Made by a program: the position numbers and the translations under genes. A stretch of DNA of 63,732 nt from an uncultured Erysipelotrichaceae bacterium (lineage in GTDB: Bacteria > Bacillota_I > Bacilli_A > RF39 > UBA660): positions 1 through 63,732 of the forward strand of contig CADBNE010000022.1 of NCBI GenBank assembly GCA_902795975.1. Direction: 5' to 3'. The notes under the pieces were generated by a model. That model was not told where the DNA came from. It did not search any database and worked only from the letters and a program-made list of their open reading frames with translations. Positions 61,908 through 63,732 of this stretch are shown here, piece after piece (positions within the stretch are counted from its first letter, which is position 1; each line of letters begins with the position of its first letter).

Positions 61908-63113
61908 ATGAAAATAAAAGTAGGAGTTATTTTTGGTGGAGAGACAGTTGAACATGAAGTAAGTATAATATCAGCATTACAAGCAATGGAACATATGAAT
62001 CAAGATAAATATGATATTATTCCAATATATATTGCTAAAGATAGAACATGGTATACTGGTAAATTATTAATGGATATAGATGTATTTAGAAATTTTAATG
62101 ATTTAAAAAGATATGCTAATAAATGTATGTTAGTTAATAAAGATGGTAAGTTTATATTACAAAAAACTACAGGTTTGTTTAGAAAAGATATTACTGAATT
62201 AGACATTATGTTTCCAATAGTTCATGGTAATAATGTTGAAGATGGTACTTTAGCAGGTTTACTTGAAAGTATTGGTATACCATATGTAGGTAGTGGTGTT
62301 CTTGGTAGTGCTTTAGGACAAGATAAAGTAGTTATGAAACAAGTATTTAAATCAATGAATTTACCTATTGTTGATTATGTATGGTTTTATGATACTGATT
62401 ATGCAGAAGTATCTGATGATATTAAAAATAAAATATATGATTTAGGATATCCTGTAATAGTTAAACCTGCTAAATTAGGTAGTAGTGTAGGTATAACATA
62501 TGTAAGTGATGCTAAAGACATTGATTCTGCTATTAATGATGCTATTCAATATGATAGTAAGATTATAGTAGAAAAAGCAGTAGAACATTTAGTAGAAGTT
62601 AACTGTTCAGTTTTAGGAAACTATGCATATCAACAAACTAGTGAAATTGAAGAAGTTAAAGGTAAGAAAGCTATGCTTACATATCAAGATAAATATCTTG
62701 GAAATGGTAAAGGTGCTAAAGGATGTAAAGGTGGTTTAAAATCACAAGGTATGGCTAGTGCTAGTAGAATTATTCCTGCTAGAATTGATTCTAAAACAGA
62801 AGAAGAAGTTAGAGAAATAGCATGTGAGGCATTTAAAGCTCTTAATATGAGTGGAGTATGTCGTATAGATTTTTTAATTAATAATGAAACTAGACAAGTT
62901 TATATTAATGAACCAAATACTATTCCTGGAAGTTTAGCTTTCTATTTATGGGAACCAAAAGGAAAAAATTATGAAGAATTAATAGATGATATAATAACTT
63001 TAGCTATTAAGGATTATAAAGCTAAACATAAGAAAATATATTCATTTGATACAAATATATTAAGTGGATATTCAGGTGGAGTTAAAGGTGTTAAAGGTAA
63101 ATTAAAAGGCTAA
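61908..63113 (+). CDS. ddl: D-alanine--D-alanine ligase
   Basis: A 401-residue ATP-grasp ligase that joins two D-Ala for peptidoglycan synthesis. Landmarks are GVIFGGETVEHEVSIISALQ at the N-terminus, PYVGSGVLGSALGQDKVVMK, KPAKLGSSVGI and the metal/substrate loop NEPNTIPGS near the C-terminus. It is somewhat longer than the common 350-370 residues because of a Lys/Gly-rich region before SQGMASASRIIPA and a C-terminal tail. Third gene of the hydrolase-murF-ddl operon, with AGGAGTGAG before the ATG. Specificity for D-Ala over D-Lac was not tested from sequence. Confidence 0.95.
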   Translation: MKIKVGVIFGGETVEHEVSIISALQAMEHMNQDKYDIIPIYIAKDRTWYTGKLLMDIDVFRNFNDLKRYANKCMLVNKDGKFILQKTTGLFRKDITELDIMFPIVHGNNVEDGTLAGLLESIGIPYVGSGVLGSALGQDKVVMKQVFKSMNLPIVDYVWFYDTDYAEVSDDIKNKIYDLGYPVIVKPAKLGSSVGITYVSDAKDIDSAINDAIQYDSKIIVEKAVEHLVEVNCSVLGNYAYQQTSEIEEVKGKKAMLTYQDKYLGNGKGAKGCKGGLKSQGMASASRIIPARIDSKTEEEVREIACEAFKALNMSGVCRIDFLINNETRQVYINEPNTIPGSLAFYLWEPKGKNYEELIDDIITLAIKDYKAKHKKIYSFDTNILSGYSGGVKGVKGKLKG

Positions 63114-63187
63114 AATTAAAATTTTTATTTTAATATAATTTATGATATAATCATCGTGTTGTGTTATGTGGTCGGAGATGTGTCTAT

Positions 63188-63732
63188 ATGGATAAATATA
63201 GTAAAAAAATGTTATTAGTTTTTGTTTTAATGTTATCATTTTTTATCGGTATAGTTATATATTGTGCTAGGGATATTAAAAAAACAAGTACTAGGATGAT
63301 ACATGATAATAAAAATGAAACGGTTAATTCAAATGTATTAATCCAACATGAAAAAAAAGAAGAAAAATCAAGTAATAAAAATAAAAAAAGTAATATAAAA
63401 AAAGAAAAAAATAGTAATACTAATAGTAATAATACTAATAGTAATGTAATAAATAAAAAGGAAAATATATCAAATAAAACTGAAGAAAAAAAAGAAAAAG
63501 AAGAAATTTTATGTAGTAATAAACAAAATTATGTTGAAAAAAAGAATATTGATAAAATTCCTGTTTTTACTTTTCATAGATTAGTTCCTAAGAATATAAA
63601 AGAAAAATATTTTAAAAATAATCAATGGTTTTCTTCTGTTGAAACATTTGAAGAAATGATGAAGTATTTACATAATAATCATTATAAAACAATAAGTACT
63701 TTAGAGTTTTATGAATGGTATATAGGAAATAT
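63188..63732 (+). CDS. Membrane-anchored polysaccharide deacetylase (NodB-like), truncated at the right edge
   Basis: The first 181 residues are present. A membrane segment (about 8-30) is followed by a long Lys/Asn/Ser/Glu-rich linker (about 40-115) and the beginning of the catalytic region: IPVFTFHRLVPKNIKEKYFK, then FEEMMKYLHNNHYKTISTLE and FYEWYIG. This matches the N-terminal part of the polysaccharide deacetylase family ('PVLtYHrv...f..qm.yL..ngYktis..Ef..y'). The NodB metal site lies beyond the edge. Such enzymes remove acetyl groups from cell-wall sugars, outside the membrane. The ATG follows GGAG at 10 bases; no frame closes before the window ends. Confidence 0.82.
   Translation, partial: MDKYSKKMLLVFVLMLSFFIGIVIYCARDIKKTSTRMIHDNKNETVNSNVLIQHEKKEEKSSNKNKKSNIKKEKNSNTNSNNTNSNVINKKENISNKTEEKKEKEEILCSNKQNYVEKKNIDKIPVFTFHRLVPKNIKEKYFKNNQWFSSVETFEEMMKYLHNNHYKTISTLEFYEWYIGN

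Overview
The window reads as chromosome from a very AT-rich, low-GC Gram-positive bacterium of the Bacilli/Mycoplasmatota neighbourhood, most likely an uncultured gut-type lineage; I cannot name a species. Shine-Dalgarno sites are of the GGAGGTGAT type. TGA is used as a stop (the end of yabG), so this is not the mycoplasma code. Cell-wall genes (murF, ddl, an LCP ligase) show a walled cell. Relatives of spoVID, ysxE and yabG indicate that the organism, or a recent ancestor, made endospores. The tmRNA tag nevertheless ends in AFA, as in mycoplasmas.

Layout. 1-8.9 kb: housekeeping. It holds the end of dnaK, an oligopeptidase, dnaJ, a zinc-ribbon membrane protein, HU, two genes of unknown function, dnaD and nth. 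8.3-13.1 kb: a TetR regulator divergent from an MMPL-type transporter whose external loop is greatly enlarged by repeats. 13.2-19.4 kb: lon, an unknown gene, a compact spoVID with ysxE, yabG, veg and the tmRNA gene. 19.4-39.4 kb: a surface locus. It is dominated by one 17-kb gene for a 5698-residue secreted protein with a TasA/camelysin-like N-terminus, long beta-helix-like stretches, three InlB-type repeats and four Gly-rich (ALK/LTK-like) domains. Two paralogous single-pass proteins and a small TasA-like protein follow it.

39.5-51.1 kb: two membrane-tethered XRE regulators, a large orphan protein, an SGNH hydrolase with a PlsC acyltransferase, tRNA-Gln(CTG), a multidomain LCP protein, small membrane proteins, a GreA-like factor, a GT-C glycosyltransferase and tRNA-Cys. 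51.2-59.5 kb: orphan membrane and helical proteins (one with an AbiEi-like N-terminus), a transglutaminase-like protein, a DUF378 protein, a small HTH regulator facing a 59-residue gene, a P-type ATPase, a Y-family polymerase and a short NfeD-like protein. 59.5-63.7 kb: envelope synthesis, with an alpha/beta hydrolase, a membrane-anchored MurF, Ddl and the start of a polysaccharide deacetylase.

Genes are tightly packed, often overlapping by 4-37 bases, and most transcription units end in clear hairpin plus T-run terminators. No CRISPR array, insertion sequence, prophage or rRNA gene was seen. The best candidates for something undescribed are the giant-protein locus (20.1-39.4 kb), the compact spore-coat cluster beside lon, and the long AFA-ending tmRNA tag.
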